From: Nipponacmea schrenckii
Taxonomy: Eukaryota; Mollusca; Gastropoda; Lottiidae
Assembly (NCBI GenBank): GCA_030562195.1
Contig: JAUJPP010000012.1
Span: 23,930,476-23,994,475 of the forward strand
DNA length: 64,000 bases
Reading direction: 5' to 3'
Part shown: piece after piece, positions 25,801 to 40,800 of the stretch
How positions within the stretch are numbered: the stretch's first letter is position 1
How the letters are laid out: every line of letters begins with the position of its first letter
Position numbers and translations under genes: made by a program
The notes under the pieces: model-generated
Told to the model about the DNA's origin: nothing
The model's input: only the letters and a program-made list of their open reading frames with translations
Databases searched by the model: none

Positions 25801-28800
25801 AGGTTTAATAAACCTGGGAGATATTTTTTTACTACTGGAGATATTTTTTACTACTGTTATTCACTGAAGCAGAAGATTAGTACTTTACCCGACTTTTTTT
25901 ATGCCTTTTATTTAAGTCACTTGGGCCTCATTTTGAGAAATCTGTCAGAGACAATATTTTTTATGCCTTGTTGCTAAGAGATCAATGAGAAACATATTTG
26001 CAGGAATAAAGTGTATATTATAAAGTTCCCTCATTGCACACTGCATGGCGTTTCCTGTCTTCATAAACCCATTTGGTACAGAAGAGTAGAATGTAAAACT
26101 CCATTCCTTTCATTTCATTTAGTCATCTGTCTTCATTAGCCCATTAGGTGTAGAAGAGTAGGACGTAAAACTCCATTCATTTCATGTCCCATCTTTGTCC
26201 CAATAGTTGAAATTTCCATCCCAAATCATAACAAATGTCTACCAATCCTTTCTAGGGATAAATTAACCCACAAATTTTCACCTGAGTACCGAACAACAAA
26301 ATATCAATCTAAGTAATAAAAAATAAGTTGAAAGGGTCACTGATCTACGTTTCTTTCTAGTGAATCTACGTTATTTTTATATGAACGATTTAAACCTATC
26401 CTTTCACGCTTGTTAAACGTTTTATAAATTTACTTAAGGGTTGTTAAATTTGCTTTGTTTAATTTTTTGGATGAATTAAGGCAAGATGACCGAAAAAAAA
26501 TAAAATAAATCTACATCAACCCCTTTTCTCCTTTGTACTGTAGTTGCTCAAATGGGACAGACAGACACAATGTGGAGGGGAGGGGGCTCATGATCAACTG
26601 TGTGGGCGAAATCAGGCCCTCGAGCAACAGTTTGTGCAAGATTTCTTTAAAGTTTAAATTAAAAATTTCACTATCCTGGAAATCTGTACCTCATAAAAAT
26701 TTCATTTTACTGCCCAGCTTCAATTACTGAAACTGTAACAAGAATGATGTAAAACTCCTTTTCATTTCTGATTTATTAACAAGTCTTTTTTTTACCTCCA
26801 ATAAAGAGAGTTCCTTTCACGTCTGACACTTGGCCTTGAAGAGTGTAAACAGAGAAGCTGTGAAATGGGCAGAAGAATTTGAAGATTTTAACCCCTTGAA
26901 TGTGGAAGATTGACACTAGCTGTTGTTTATGAGTGGGAGGTGAAATTTGGTCTGTTCAAGGGTTAATCAAAGTCCACATTCTTGGAATATTTTGAATTTA
27001 TTTACATGATAAGTAGGGAAGTAGTTTAGTAGTAAAAATATAGAATTAAGTATGTCGGACATGTTTTTTTTAGCTATGTGGAGTCTCTAAAGGAGCACAC
27101 TTTGCTTAACTGATATGCAAACTCTGTAGGGAAAGCAAAGATTCCAAATGAAATGAAAGGAATAATGTTTAACATCCTACTCTTCTGCACCTTATATGCT
27201 TATGAAGACAGTGAAATGAATGGAGTTTTACATCCTACTCTTCTACACCTAATGGGCTAATGAAGACAATGAAATGAATGGAGTTTTACTTCCTACTCTT
27301 CTGCACCTAATGGGCTATTGAAGAGAAGCAGGGTACAATAATGCCAAAGCAGGGGCATTATTTCACTCTTATTTGATTACCAACTATCAAGGGATCTTTA
27401 ACATGCCCAGCCTGTAGCATACGGGGTCTCTGTTTATTGTCTCATATATTTCTTTAGATAGAGTAAAATATATTATATTGTTAGTTCTATAGAGAAATGG
27501 TCCAGGGAAAAGTAGAACTAGAGTAATCTATATATCATGTTACACAGTTGGTATTTATTGTGAAATATTATACTCCTTATGGAATATAGAAATAGAATAA
27601 TGGTTGGGTAGGATATATGATATACTCTAGGTAGACATAATATATTAGATATTCTTACAAAGGTAGCACACTAACCTAAATCTTAGTCCCCTGATTGTCC
27701 TGAGCTATACTTTGCAGCTGACACATGTTTCAGATATACAATCCTCATCAGGACATCTAGTTTTAGAAATGGAGGTAAACTTTCTAATATAGGACTTAAT
27801 GTTAGATAATTGACTAGAACTCATCTCATACTGCTGGCATGTTTCAGATACACAATCCTCATCAGGACAGCTAGTTTTAGAAATGGATGTTAACTTTCTA
27901 ATATAGGACTTAATGTTAGATAATTGCCAAGAGCTCAACTGATACTGCTGACATGTTTCAGATACACAATCCTCAATAGATCAAGGACCAACTGGTAGAA
28001 AGGATCCATGTGAACCTCGATTGTAAACATGTTGACTTCTTTTGTCGACAGTATATCAAAAAGATCATTTGGTTTTTGAAAATCTTGGCATATCACACCT
28101 TTATTATCTTAAACTGGTGATGAAAAGTAGGATGTAAAACTCCAGTTTATATTTTATCATTCAAAGACATGTACAGACACAATATAACTGTTTTTATAAC
28201 ACCTACAACTTCTTACATTTAAAACTTTTCTTTGTTTATAACTAATGAAATAGCCTGCTTGGCTTTCGGCTAACCTTCGAAAATATGCATTGAAATATGT
28301 CAAGTGTAGGCGTTGTATAGGCGTTGTGTAGGCTTTGATAAAGATGTACATGTTGGTTTCATTAAAATGGTTTATTTACTCTTCATTTCACCAACAGTCA
28401 ATAACTATATTGTTTGGTAAATTATGGTTTTTCGAACCATTCGATTCCTGGCAATGTTCGAGATGAATTTACATATATTTCAGATCGATATTCCCTTGTC
28501 AGTGATGCCGGTCTGAGAGACTGATAGGAAACTGTGTCTAGTCTATTAGATGGGACAATAAACTGAGGCCCAGTTTGCTACAGGCTGTTAACATTTAAGA
28601 TCTTTCGACAGTAGGAAATCTCAAAAATTGTAGGCTATTGCCGCAGTCCTGGCAAAATTTCCCTCATTGCACACTGCAATTTTCAAAACAGTCCAAGTTT
28701 TATTTGTATTTTTTCTTTTTTTTTACAAACAAGATAAATAGATATTTTAAAAAATACGCTTTGTACACTGTCACTTTAAATTATGACTTCAAATTTGTAC

Positions 28801-31800
28801 TTGTGAAATTCAGACTCAGTTTCTGTTGAGGTGATATCGTAGGAGGACGGGCGTTAATGTCATCTCAACCTGGTCAAAGTTTAAAAGTTTTTGACAAGCG
28901 TAGGCAGTGATAACAGGGCGTACAGATGTCATTTAAGTGATTCCGTGGAGTTTTACATCCTGAATTTATTTCTAAATATATATTAAATATTCTATTATCT
29001 TGTATATATATATATTACACTGACCTTAAATTGAAATTGAGCAATGTTTGTCCTGGACTATACTTTATAATTGTGTAGGGTTTTATTCATGCAGCTGACA
29101 CATGTTTCAGATATACAATCCTCATCAGGATTAGCAGTGTAGATTACGATATATGATATACTCTAAATAGTCATTATATATTAGATATTCCTACAGTGAC
29201 CTAAAACTGAGTCCCCTGTTTGTCCTAAACTATGCTTTGCAGCTGACACATGTTTCAGATATACAATCCTCATCAGGACTGCAGTGTATGGTAGGATACA
29301 TCCTTATATCCTTCAGAGTCACTTCTTGGACCTTTTGTGTACAATTGAAATGAAATGAAATTTAGTTTACCATCAGCACAATTCAGTGCTTGATTTGAAG
29401 ACAGTCACCCTATAATGTGGGCAATAAGAGAAATTATACTGAGGTCAACCCCCATGAAATCAATGACCATCACTTGATATTAATGTTACATGCTTAATAA
29501 GGTGCAGAAGAGTAGAATGTAATAGTCCATTCATTTCATTTATCCCCCTTCAAACATGTTCTTTAACGCTGCAGAAGAGTAGGATGTAAAACTCCATCAA
29601 TTTCATTTCATTGACAAGCTTAAGTCCTGTTAATTGGAGTTTAGGATATGATATTTTATAATTGAGACTTGCGTTTAAACTAAAATAAATAGTTCATACA
29701 AGATCTACCTCTATTATTTTCCCAGACCCTACCTTGTCTATTCAAGGAATACGTTACCGAGCCTCGTGGTGGATCACTTTCTGTTTCGTTAAAGCGACAT
29801 TTCAAAAGAGACGTCATGTTCCAGACATTCCACCAAATGTTTGTTGTTTCTCTTTCTAATCTTAAATCCACATATTCTATATCCAAGATGTCTAATCAAT
29901 GTTGACTTTACGTATTAAAGAATTTAGGATTTGTAGAAATGGTAAATTAATGTTGAAAATGACATGTTATACAAACATTACAATCTTTTGATAAAGTTAT
30001 AACCTGTTTACTTGTACTAAATTATTTCAAATAGAAATTAGATAAATTAAATGTTCTGAAGACTTTCTTGCCCTTAAAATAATTCTAAACATTTTGTAGA
30101 TAATTATTATTGTTTACTTAAGTTATACTGCGTCTTAAATTTTAGTTCTCAAGAATGATCAATATGAGTATATATTCATCAGTGAACTTACCTGGTGTTA
30201 TAAAGTAATAGAATCTCTTTAAAATCTGGAAAACTTACAAAACTAAGTAATTATTGAAAAACGCTTACTCAATATATTAAGCGATTTTTTTTTTTTTTTT
30301 TTTAATTTTTTTAATTTAAGTTGATCAATTATATGTATGTTTTTATGACAGTAATTACTGTATGACTTTAATTAAGTTTGATTTATCAGATTATATAAAG
30401 GATTCTGTTATGTTATTTATGACAGCAGGTATATCTACTGATGATATATACTCATATTTATAAATGTTTTACAGATTATATAAGGATTCTGTTATGTTAT
30501 TTATGACAGCAGGTATATCTACTGATGATTATATACTCTTATTGACCAAGTTTAATTATCATGTTCACTCTTAAGTCGCAGTATCCTTTAAAACTTTCCA
30601 GTTCTCTCTAAAAAAATGTTTATTGAAATTCTCTTTGAATTATAAACCTGATTTTTATGTGCTTACATTCATTTTCAAAATGAGTCAATAATATCCCAAA
30701 TAATCCTTTACTTATACAAAATTCTGACAACATTTCGTTTAATTATTTGAATTTCAACTGAGAAATGTATTTAAAACTTAGTTATTATTCCAAACTCTTC
30801 AACTGAAGCTCTACGGAATGGTAATTATATAAAATCTATTACAGATTCCCAGTGTCTGAGTTCTATAATCCTACCCAGGGAGACTTACTGCTGTTTTTCT
30901 GGCTATTGCTGTTAGACATCTGATAAACAAATAAATCTCAGAAAATCAGATATAATGATCTATCAAAAACAGAAATATAATTCACAAATTTATAAGTTCA
31001 CATCTCGTCACCCATACTCACTATTTTTAGTTCTAATTTCCTTGTATTTCTGACTGTTGTTGATAGACGTCTGCCTCAACTTATATTTAATTGATAATTA
31101 ACGTTAATTTGTTGCGTAATTTCAGGGTGTAAGTCATGGAAGCGAAGAATCTCTAGAAAAACGTTCTAGCCTCCCCCGAATGAAGAGCTATGATGCCGTG
31201 GTGTTTGACGTTCTCAGAGTTTCTCCCGATGATTTTGCTGTAAGTCTCTTTTATTTATCTCCGTGGTGGCTCCTCGCTAAGGAGAAGTCGTGGCTCACTA
31301 ATTACAGCACTTGCTCGGTAACCAGAGAGTCCAGGGTTCAACAATCTCGGCATTGGTCAAAAACAAACTGATACCTTACCAACAAATGGGTAAAAAGCTG
31401 TGGTGGCTCAGTGAGTTTGATACTTGCTCACTAACCTAAATGTCCAGGGTTCAATCCTAGTATAGGTAGAGATAATACTTCAACCCTACAGTAGAGAGCT
31501 GTGGTGACTCAGTGAGTTAGATACTTGTTCTAACCTAATGTCCAGGGTTCAATCCAGTAATAGAGATAATACCTTCAACCCTATCAGTAAAAAGCTGTGG
31601 TGGCTCAGTGAGTTTGATACTTGCTCACTAACCTAAATGTCCAGGGTTCAATTCCAGTTTAGGAGAAAAATTAAGGGATGACACCCTTAGGCACAAATAT
31701 ATGCTGATTATCCTTCTGATGAATGAATGAATTAATTAATATAATAAGAGATATAAATGAATGGAAAGATCAATTATATAATATAACACCTTGAGGCAGA

Positions 31801-34800
31801 AAAACATAACCTTTACTTTTTAAGTAGACTAATGACTGTTTTCAATGATGAAGGAAGAAATAAATTAACAATAGGATAATCTAAGTAGACGACCTTGAAA
31901 CGTGATCAAGGTCAGACTAGCTCGATCTGGAGACTAGAGATAAATTAACAGTTTGTTACAGCAGTGGTAAATGTCAGGCGAATAAATTGACCTTTATTGA
32001 TGAGTCGGTTGAATGAAGGAATGATTGGATAAAGGATGGAAAAAATGAAAAAAATGAATGACTGAATGATAGAAGAAAAGAATAGAATGAGCAAATGAAA
32101 GAAGGAAGGATAGAATAAAGGAATGAACAAACAAATAATTTAATAAATGCATAGCTGAATGTATTTGGCAAAGATTGACTCAATGAATAAATGAATGAAG
32201 GAAAGAGTGAATAACTGAATGAATGAATGACTGAATGAATGTATTTGGCAAAGATGGACTCAATGAAGAATGAATGAATGAAGGAAGGAAAGAATGAATG
32301 AAATAAAAGTATTAGAGTTAGTATTGCTCTCCGTTCTCAAAAAATGCAAAAGAATAAATAAATTTTTAGCCATTTTCTGTGTTTTGAATAAGTTTGCTAA
32401 TTTCCCAGTCTTATAAAACCCGAGCGAAGAATTAGCGAACTCTTTTGTACGATGTGGTATTCTTACTTTAATTTGTTTTTCAGAGTCAGATAACGCTAAT
32501 GGATCTACCAGTTTTTCAGGCTATTCAACCGGATGTAAGTTGCCTTCATTATATAGACAGGGGTGGCTTCGATTTTTACGCTTACAGATTTCACGTTACG
32601 TTACATAGACATATTCTTGCTACATTTCTTCCTGTTTTCCCATCAGGGATGACTTAGCACACTAAAGATCTCTCCACAGGCTAATACTGCCTTGACAAAT
32701 TTTCCCTCATTGCACACTGCTGAATAACTTGTTAACTTGATCAGAATAGTAGGAACTCCATGTCATTTAAATTATTTGAAAAGTTGATCTTTCCTACACT
32801 TATGGCTTCAAATAAGTTAAGTAAATTAAATTTTTCGTTCAATTTTTTTTCAGGAATTAACATCTTGTGCCTGGACAACCAAGACTAAATTAATCCGAGC
32901 TCCGTACGTGGTGGCCTTTACTCGTAGATTTAATCATGTGAGTATTGTCAACCATTTTTACGTTTCTGTAGCTTAACTATTTTAGCGAAAATGTCAACAG
33001 CAAAAGTTTAAGGCAAAGACAAAAATGTAGTCTCAACACTAAATTTGAAAATCAATTTTAGTGATTGACCAATCAGATGACTTGCAACACTAAAATCAAC
33101 CTATGTTAAGTTTTCAAGAATATGACCCATGATTTTTTTTTTTGACATATCAAGTCTAGTCTTGATTAGAAAATAATCGCGTTGTTCAGCTGACAAGACA
33201 AGATTCTCGTGTCAGACAATTTACTTTGTACTTTCCACGTCTGTCAAATAATGAGATGACGTCGAATTTATTGAGAAAAGATCAAAGAGAATTGACAGAC
33301 GGGTAATTAGATTTTATTTGGCGTAAATCTTAACTTCTCTGCACTTGCCTAATTTTCGATTTATATTTTGAAGTGCTATTTTAGAAAACAGAACAAACTG
33401 TCTCGGAATTAAATATGTGTTGCGAAATAAAGGGGATTCCCCTTTATCTGGCCCAGGGTTGTTGATTTAATAAATTCCCAACAGGACATTTTAACACGTA
33501 AATGATGATCATTTAGATATATTTATCAAGAATGCATGAAAAATGCAAAAAATATAGCAGATTTGTATAGAAAATGTCCTAAAAATCCAAATGGCAGTCA
33601 GTCATTTTGGAACTCCAATCAGACATGACTGGCAAATATAGATAAATCAATGAGAAGGAAATGGGCATCTGGGTGGATGCGAAATTCATATTTGAAAAAA
33701 AGACACTTCTAAAGTTTTTTTTTTTTGTCTAAAAGTTTAGTGTTTGTACATCACACTACAACTTTGACAGATTTGAAAAACAGCAATTCCTTCGAACATA
33801 AAACTTAGATTTTGATAAGCTATAACAAATGTGTCCGTTTTTTTAAATATAGAATTGCAAACCCTTGTGGTTTTTGATTAAACAAAAACGGAAATGTTGT
33901 TTCTTTTGATTTGTCAGAATTGTCAAGTAAAAAAGGTTATCTAACTAAACAGCAATTTGAAAACAAGATACGAAGGAAACTATCAGAAAATATTGACTCT
34001 GTCATAATAGTCGATATTTCTACATCTTCAATCTTTATAAAGAAGATAGAGAAAGACTGCCTTATGTTGAAAACAATTGAATTATATCAATTATTTAATA
34101 ATTTTTATTTTTAACTATTAAGTTGCTCAAGAAATAGTGCTCATTCTGTAAAAACAGTTTGATATAAAACTCCAATTTCATTAGCTCCAATAAGATCAGA
34201 ACAGTAGGATAAAAAACTCTTATTTCATTTCATTAGTCTAATAAGATACAGAACAGTAGGATATAAAACTCTATTTCATTTCATTAGTCAATAAGATACA
34301 GAACAGTAGGATATAAAACTCTATTTCATTTCATTAGTCCAATAAGATATAGAACAGTAGGATAAAAAAACTCTTATTTCATTTCATTAGTCCAATAAGA
34401 TACAGAACAGTAGGATAAAAAAACTCTATTTCATTTCATTAGTCAATAAGATACAGAACAGTAGGATATAAAACTCTATTTCATTTCATTAGTTCAATAA
34501 GATCAGAACAGTAGGATATAAAACTCTATTTCATTTCATTGTCCAATAAGATTCAGAACAGTAGGATATAAAACTCTATTTCATTCATTAGTTCAATAAG
34601 ATACAGAACAGTAGGATATAAAACTCTATTTCATTCATTTAGTCCAATAAGATACAGAACAGTGGGATATAAAACTCTATTTCATTTCATTATAGTCCAA
34701 TAAGATACAGAACAGTGGGATATAAAACTATTTCATTTCATTAGTCCAATAAGATACAGAACAGTAGGATATAAAACTCTATTTCATTTCATTAGTCCAA

Positions 34801-37800
34801 TAAGATACAGAACAGTAGGATATAAAACTCTATTTCATTTCATTAGTCAATAAGATACAGAACAGTAGGATATAAAACTCTATTTCATTTCATTAGTCTA
34901 ATTAGATACAGAACAGTAGGATATAAAACTCTATTTCATTTCATTAGTCCAATAAGATACAGAACAGTAGGATATAAAACTCTATTTCATTTCATTAGTC
35001 CAATAAGATACAGAACAGTAGATATAAAACTCTATTTCATTTCATTAGTCAATAAGATACAGAACAGTAGGATATAAAACTCTATTTCATTTCATTAGTC
35101 CAATAAGATACAGAACAGTAGGATATAAAACTCTATTTCATTTCATTAGTCCAATAAGATACAGAACAGTAGAATATAAAACTCTATTTCATTTCATTAG
35201 TCCAATAAGATACAGAACAGTAGGATATAAAACTCTATTTCATTTCATTAGTCCAATAAGATACAGAACAGTAGGATATAAAACTCTATTTCATTTCATT
35301 AGTCCAATAAGATACAGAACAGTAGAATATAAAACTCTATTTCATTTCATTAGTCCAATAAGATACAGAACAGTAGGATATAAAACTCTATTTCATTTCA
35401 TTAGTACAATAAGATACAGAACAGTAGGGTTTAAAAACAACAATATTTGGTTTCAGTAAAATTTTGATGGTTTCTCTAATCAGAATGGTTTCCTCGAATT
35501 CTTATCAATTTGATATTTATTATAAAAAATATAACACTTGTAAAACTTCCTGATGGAAACCATATTGTTGATGTCATTGCTTAAATACAGCCAAAACTAT
35601 ATTTCTACTGTGTTTCACTGTAGCAGGTAAATCATTGATTAGGAATTTATATCACAAATACATATACCAGGGGAAAACAATTACCAATATAGGGCCTATA
35701 CTATTGTCCTGTTGTCTTCTCCAGAAGAATTTCAGTAGGACGAAAAACATATCATACTACTGAAATGTTTCTGAAGAAGGTATTTAGGTGAAACAGTTAA
35801 CGACAGAAAAATAAATATCAATCAACACATGTCTACATAGGGTTTTGTTTTAATATAATGAACAACACCTGCTACAGTAAAACACAGTATAAATAATGCA
35901 TAGCTTCATATTAGACTATAAAAATACAGATATGTTGGCCAGTCATGACTGGTGGCTGGTTATAAAATGTCGGTCCTTACCTCAATTCTCTTCTTCTCGA
36001 TTTCAGGTAAATTTTTGGGTGCAGAAAGAAATCTTAAATTGCCAGACGTTGAAAACGCGAGCAGAAGTCTTGTCCCATTTCATAAAAATAGCGAAGAAAT
36101 TACACGATTTAAACAACCTCCACGCTGTCATGGCGGTGATTTCGGCCTTACAGAGTGCTGCCATCTTCAGGCTGTCTAAAACATGGATGGTAAGTGTAAA
36201 ATTTGTGAATTTTGTCCTAAAATTTGAGGAAGGTTGATGAGACTTGACCTGGAAAAAGTGTCTAGTCGTTCAGATGGGACAATAAACCGAGGCCCCGTGT
36301 GCTACAGACTGTGCATGGTAAAGATCCCTCAACAGTTGGACATTGCAAAAAAATGACACTGTCCTTGCAAAATTTCCCCCTGTGTTCAATCCATGGCGTT
36401 AGATGGTTTGATCCTGAAAGTGTGAGCTTGTAAGAAGCTCATCTTTGCAAAAACAATTACGTTATTTAAGACATTAAAAATGATTGAACATTCAAATCAA
36501 ATATTGGTTTTGAAAATACAAAAAGCGTGGGAAATTAAAAGCTTGTCCTTGGAACAAGAAAGAAAGAAAGGAAGATCGAAAGAAAGAAGATATAAAACAA
36601 TTTGTTCTTTCTAACGGCTATTATGATAAATGACAAATAAAAGCAATTGCCTTGAAGTAAAATATTTTGAAAACAGAACCCTGTGTTTGTTTAGATAACA
36701 GTGTTTGATTAAGTAATTGATTTAAGACTTGATAATCGTGTCTATTAAGCTGCCATTAACCAGTATTAATAAGATATTGATTCCTTATTGATTTAGTTCA
36801 AGGCACCATAGCTTCTTTTATCCAGAATTTTTTGCACTAAGATATTGATTGTTATAATCTAAGAAGCTTTGATTATCAAGTATTCTTCGCTGTTTAATTT
36901 TTGATACCGATAGGGAAAATGTTGAATTTTTTTTATCCAGTCCTCTTTGCACTTAAAGAACCGTTTAATCATTGTCAAGACTCTGTTATCCAGGACTTTA
37001 ATATTGAGTTTCAAGATGGAACTTCTGTTACTTAAGAACGAGAAGGTATTGATTCTGTAAAGATTTCAGAGCGTGATCTAACATACGCTAAACTTGACGA
37101 TAAGGTTTTCTAGATCTTTTTATCCAGGCCTTAATCTCTTGTTCATGGTTGATTTGAATTAAATGTTTGATCTGACTGATGCACCCAAGCAGTTTTAGTC
37201 TCTATTATCAAGCTTTGCAACTCTATGTAAATTAGTTACCGATTAAAAAGTCTTGACGATCATGCCTGTGAATATTCTACTTTCTTTTTTTCAAATTTAA
37301 TGGATTGCTTATCGATTTTCTATTCCCAGTCGTGATCCATCTTAGCCTCTCTCATTTAGTCTTTTAACTGAAACTTGAATATGTGTAATTGCATTAATTA
37401 ACTTTCTTTTATCCAGTCTTTTGAGATATTTTGATTGGTTATTGATTTGTCTTTGAAACCTGATCTTCCTATAGTCCCTGTTGACCAGTTTTAATTGTAT
37501 TGCGTTGTTTATTATTGCGTTGTCACAATGATATGGATGAAGCTTCTATTATTCAGACCTTAATTGATTTGGTATTTAGCACAAGTCTTTTAGTTGAGTC
37601 TCACTTCTTGATGATTTTAATTCCTTCATGCATCTCGAATTTAAATTTAAAGCTTTTTTTAAACATTTTGATTAGATCAAAGGAACTGTGGTGGCTCAGT
37701 AATTTAAATGCTTGCTCTCTGACTTGAGGATTCAAGGTTCAATCCCGACAAAGGCTGAGAGATGTTGCCCATCTTCATTAGCCTATAAGGTGCAGAAGTG

Positions 37801-40800
37801 AGAACGTAAAACACCATTCATTTCAATTTTACTAGATCATAGTCTACATTGTCAAGTCTTGAAATGACAATCTTTCGTGTCATCCAGTCCTTAAATCGAT
37901 TTGAACATTCGGACATGATTAATCTAGTAGACACCATTAACCAGATAGATTAGCTAAGTGTCAATCTGTTATTCACGTCAAGTTTTTAGAACACAACACG
38001 TATTGTATTGCCCAGATAAAGTGAAAGTAGACCTCTATTATTGCTCAACGAATTAATGAAAAGAATTATATAGTCGGAATTGATCTCCTCAACTTACCTT
38101 CTATTATCAGAAAAATATTACTTTGTTGCGTGACTGGGGTAGAAATGGTTGTCACTTCAGACGTTTGTGATGCTATAATGTTCAATGTGATTTTGACAGA
38201 TTATTTATCTCCATTTTATGTATCTGCTTTTAATGATCGCTTAAAAAACTTGATGAATTTATTATTGAAAAGTTAAATTAACTAGTTAGTCTATGGCCTT
38301 TATAGAGGGTTATCCGTAAGATTATTTTGAAAAATTTACATTTTATTTACCCTACCAGCTAATAAAGCTTGATTTAATCAAACCCTTTTCAGTGTTCAAC
38401 TCTTACTTCTAGTTCTTATACAATTCAAACAAACACACTGCATAATTTTAGACTGTTGTATCTGGAACCCTTTAATGAATTCAGAAATAAATTTTCACGT
38501 TTTTGAAATTTATTTTTCTATTGCATGCCATTTCTACTAATGATAAAGAGACCTTAGTAAGTTTAGATTGAAAATTGAAAATGACCCGAAATAGAGATTG
38601 ATTGACAGGGCGTCTGTTTCTTTTTCAGATGTTATCAAAGAAAGATAAATCTATCTACGAAAAAATGGCCGACTTATTCTCGGAGAATAATAATCGTCAG
38701 AAATTACGAGATTACATGGACAATGTCAAATTACCGTGTATTCCTTATTTAGGTAAGTGCTGCCACCTGGATAACTTTTTCTTCTGACCAGCGGTATGGT
38801 GAAGCAGATTGTATGAATACTTGAAGGTCAAGGGTTCAACCCTTGTAGAGATAATACTGTCAGATTTTTTAACCCATTTTCCTCTTGTCAGTGATGATAA
38901 AAGAGTTTAGTTGTTCTGATAGGACAATAAATCAAAGCCCTTGTGGTACATGCTGTGTACGTTAAAGATCCCTCGAAGTTGAAAATCGCAAATGGTATAG
39001 GCTTATGTTGAACACCATCATATCCCCACCCCTGCACTATTTATATATATATTTTTGATTATTTCAGGTCTATATCTAACAGACTTGATCTATATAGATG
39101 TGGCCCACCCCCATCACGGAGGATTAGAAAGCCAACCCAGAAGATTACAGATGAACAATATATTACGAGTCATTGCCGATTTCCAACAGTCTAATTATGG
39201 TGAGATTCAAAATATTTTACACGTCTTTCAAACCTCTGTTTCGGCGTGTTTATAGAGCAATAGCTAGGTAGAACATACCTTCAGGGACTTAATTCTAGGC
39301 TCTTGGCAACCTAAAGATTCACGAAAAGAGTTCTACTAAATTATTGCTTCTGTCATGACCACACATAGTTACAGAACCAAAGACACTTCATTCTCGTGCT
39401 AGACAGAACCAAAGACACTTCAGTCTCGTGCTAGACAGAACCAAAGACACTTCAGTCTCGTGCTAGACAGAACCAAAGACACTTCAGTCTCGTGCTAGAC
39501 AGAACCAAAGACACTTCAGTCTCGTGCTAGATGAAGACTGTGGCTGAAGTGTTTTTACCTGATTAGATTTATCAATTCAAAATGTAATTCAATTGAATTG
39601 GTGGACAAAAAATATAAGGAAAATGGTGAAATTTATGTGGTAAACAATATATAATAGGCAATCTCAAGACAGTTTTGAATGACACAGCAGTGGCTGTCCT
39701 GATGAGGATAGTGTTTCTGAAACACATGGGTTGGCAGCAAGATATCTGCTATGTTTATTTATTTATTTTTAAAACTAATATAATCGATGAGTTTATAATT
39801 TGTATTTCTAGAAAACCTAACAGTTCTAGAACATGTACAGAATTATCTGAAGTCTGTTCGATATATTGAAGAATTACAGAAGTTCGTTGAGGATGATAAT
39901 TATAAGTAAGTTGGATTATATAATGACTTTTATTGCCGAGAGGGAGCCATGGTGCTTAGGGAGTAATTACTTGCTCACTAACCTGAAGGTCCAGGTTTCA
40001 ATCCAGGTTTTTTTTTCCTTGAAGCCGGAGTGGCTCAATGAATTAGTCTTGCTAACTAACCTGGACAATTCTGGCAAAGCTCGAGATGAACTTTCAAATT
40101 TTTCAACCCAGTTTCCCTTTCTCAGTGACACAGAATATATTTCAAAAAGCATGATTACAAATTGATTAATACACATGCCTAATATAACTATGTTTTATGT
40201 TTTTCTATGGGTGACTATTCATTCTAATGTGAATCCTCTATATTTTCAGATTATCACTAAAACTAGAGCCAGCCACTAGTCAAGGAGTACCGATCTACGT
40301 CACGGGAAGACATCACGATAAATATCCTACCTCCCTCTCCAGCTACCGAGCCTCGCCCTGGTTGTCTCTCCGTCGGTGGTTCGTCTAAATACGCCCCTGG
40401 TCATCGGAAGTCGCGTAGCTTAACTGCAAAGTAAGTTATTTATAGTTTGAAATTGTAAATTAATTCCAAGTCTTGAAACTTAGCCCATTAGGTGTAGAAG
40501 AGTAGGACGTAAAACTCCATTCATTTCATTTCTAACTTAACTGCAAAGTAAGTGAGTAATTCAGGCTGAGAAATTCAGGCCAAGTAATTCAGATTAAGTA
40601 ATTCAGACTACCGGTAAGTAATTCAGGCTAAGTAATTAATGTATTACTTGTTAAGTCATCTAGAAGGGTTCAAACACTGTGAAATTGTCCTGACTAATTA
40701 AAAAAATTGCCTCATTGCTCACTGCATATATATCAATTCTTCTCTGTATTAGGTTTCATTGTGTGTTGTTTTGATTACAGTTTTATGAGTTGTACTCACC

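Noticed and set aside
33911..34114. 67-residue ORF in RALGPS intron 4
   Set aside because: No ATG-proximal signals or family features; its length is expected by chance in AT-rich DNA.
39371..39530. Regular 32-bp repeats resembling a CRISPR array
   Set aside because: Repeats abut without spacers, and the context is a eukaryotic intron.
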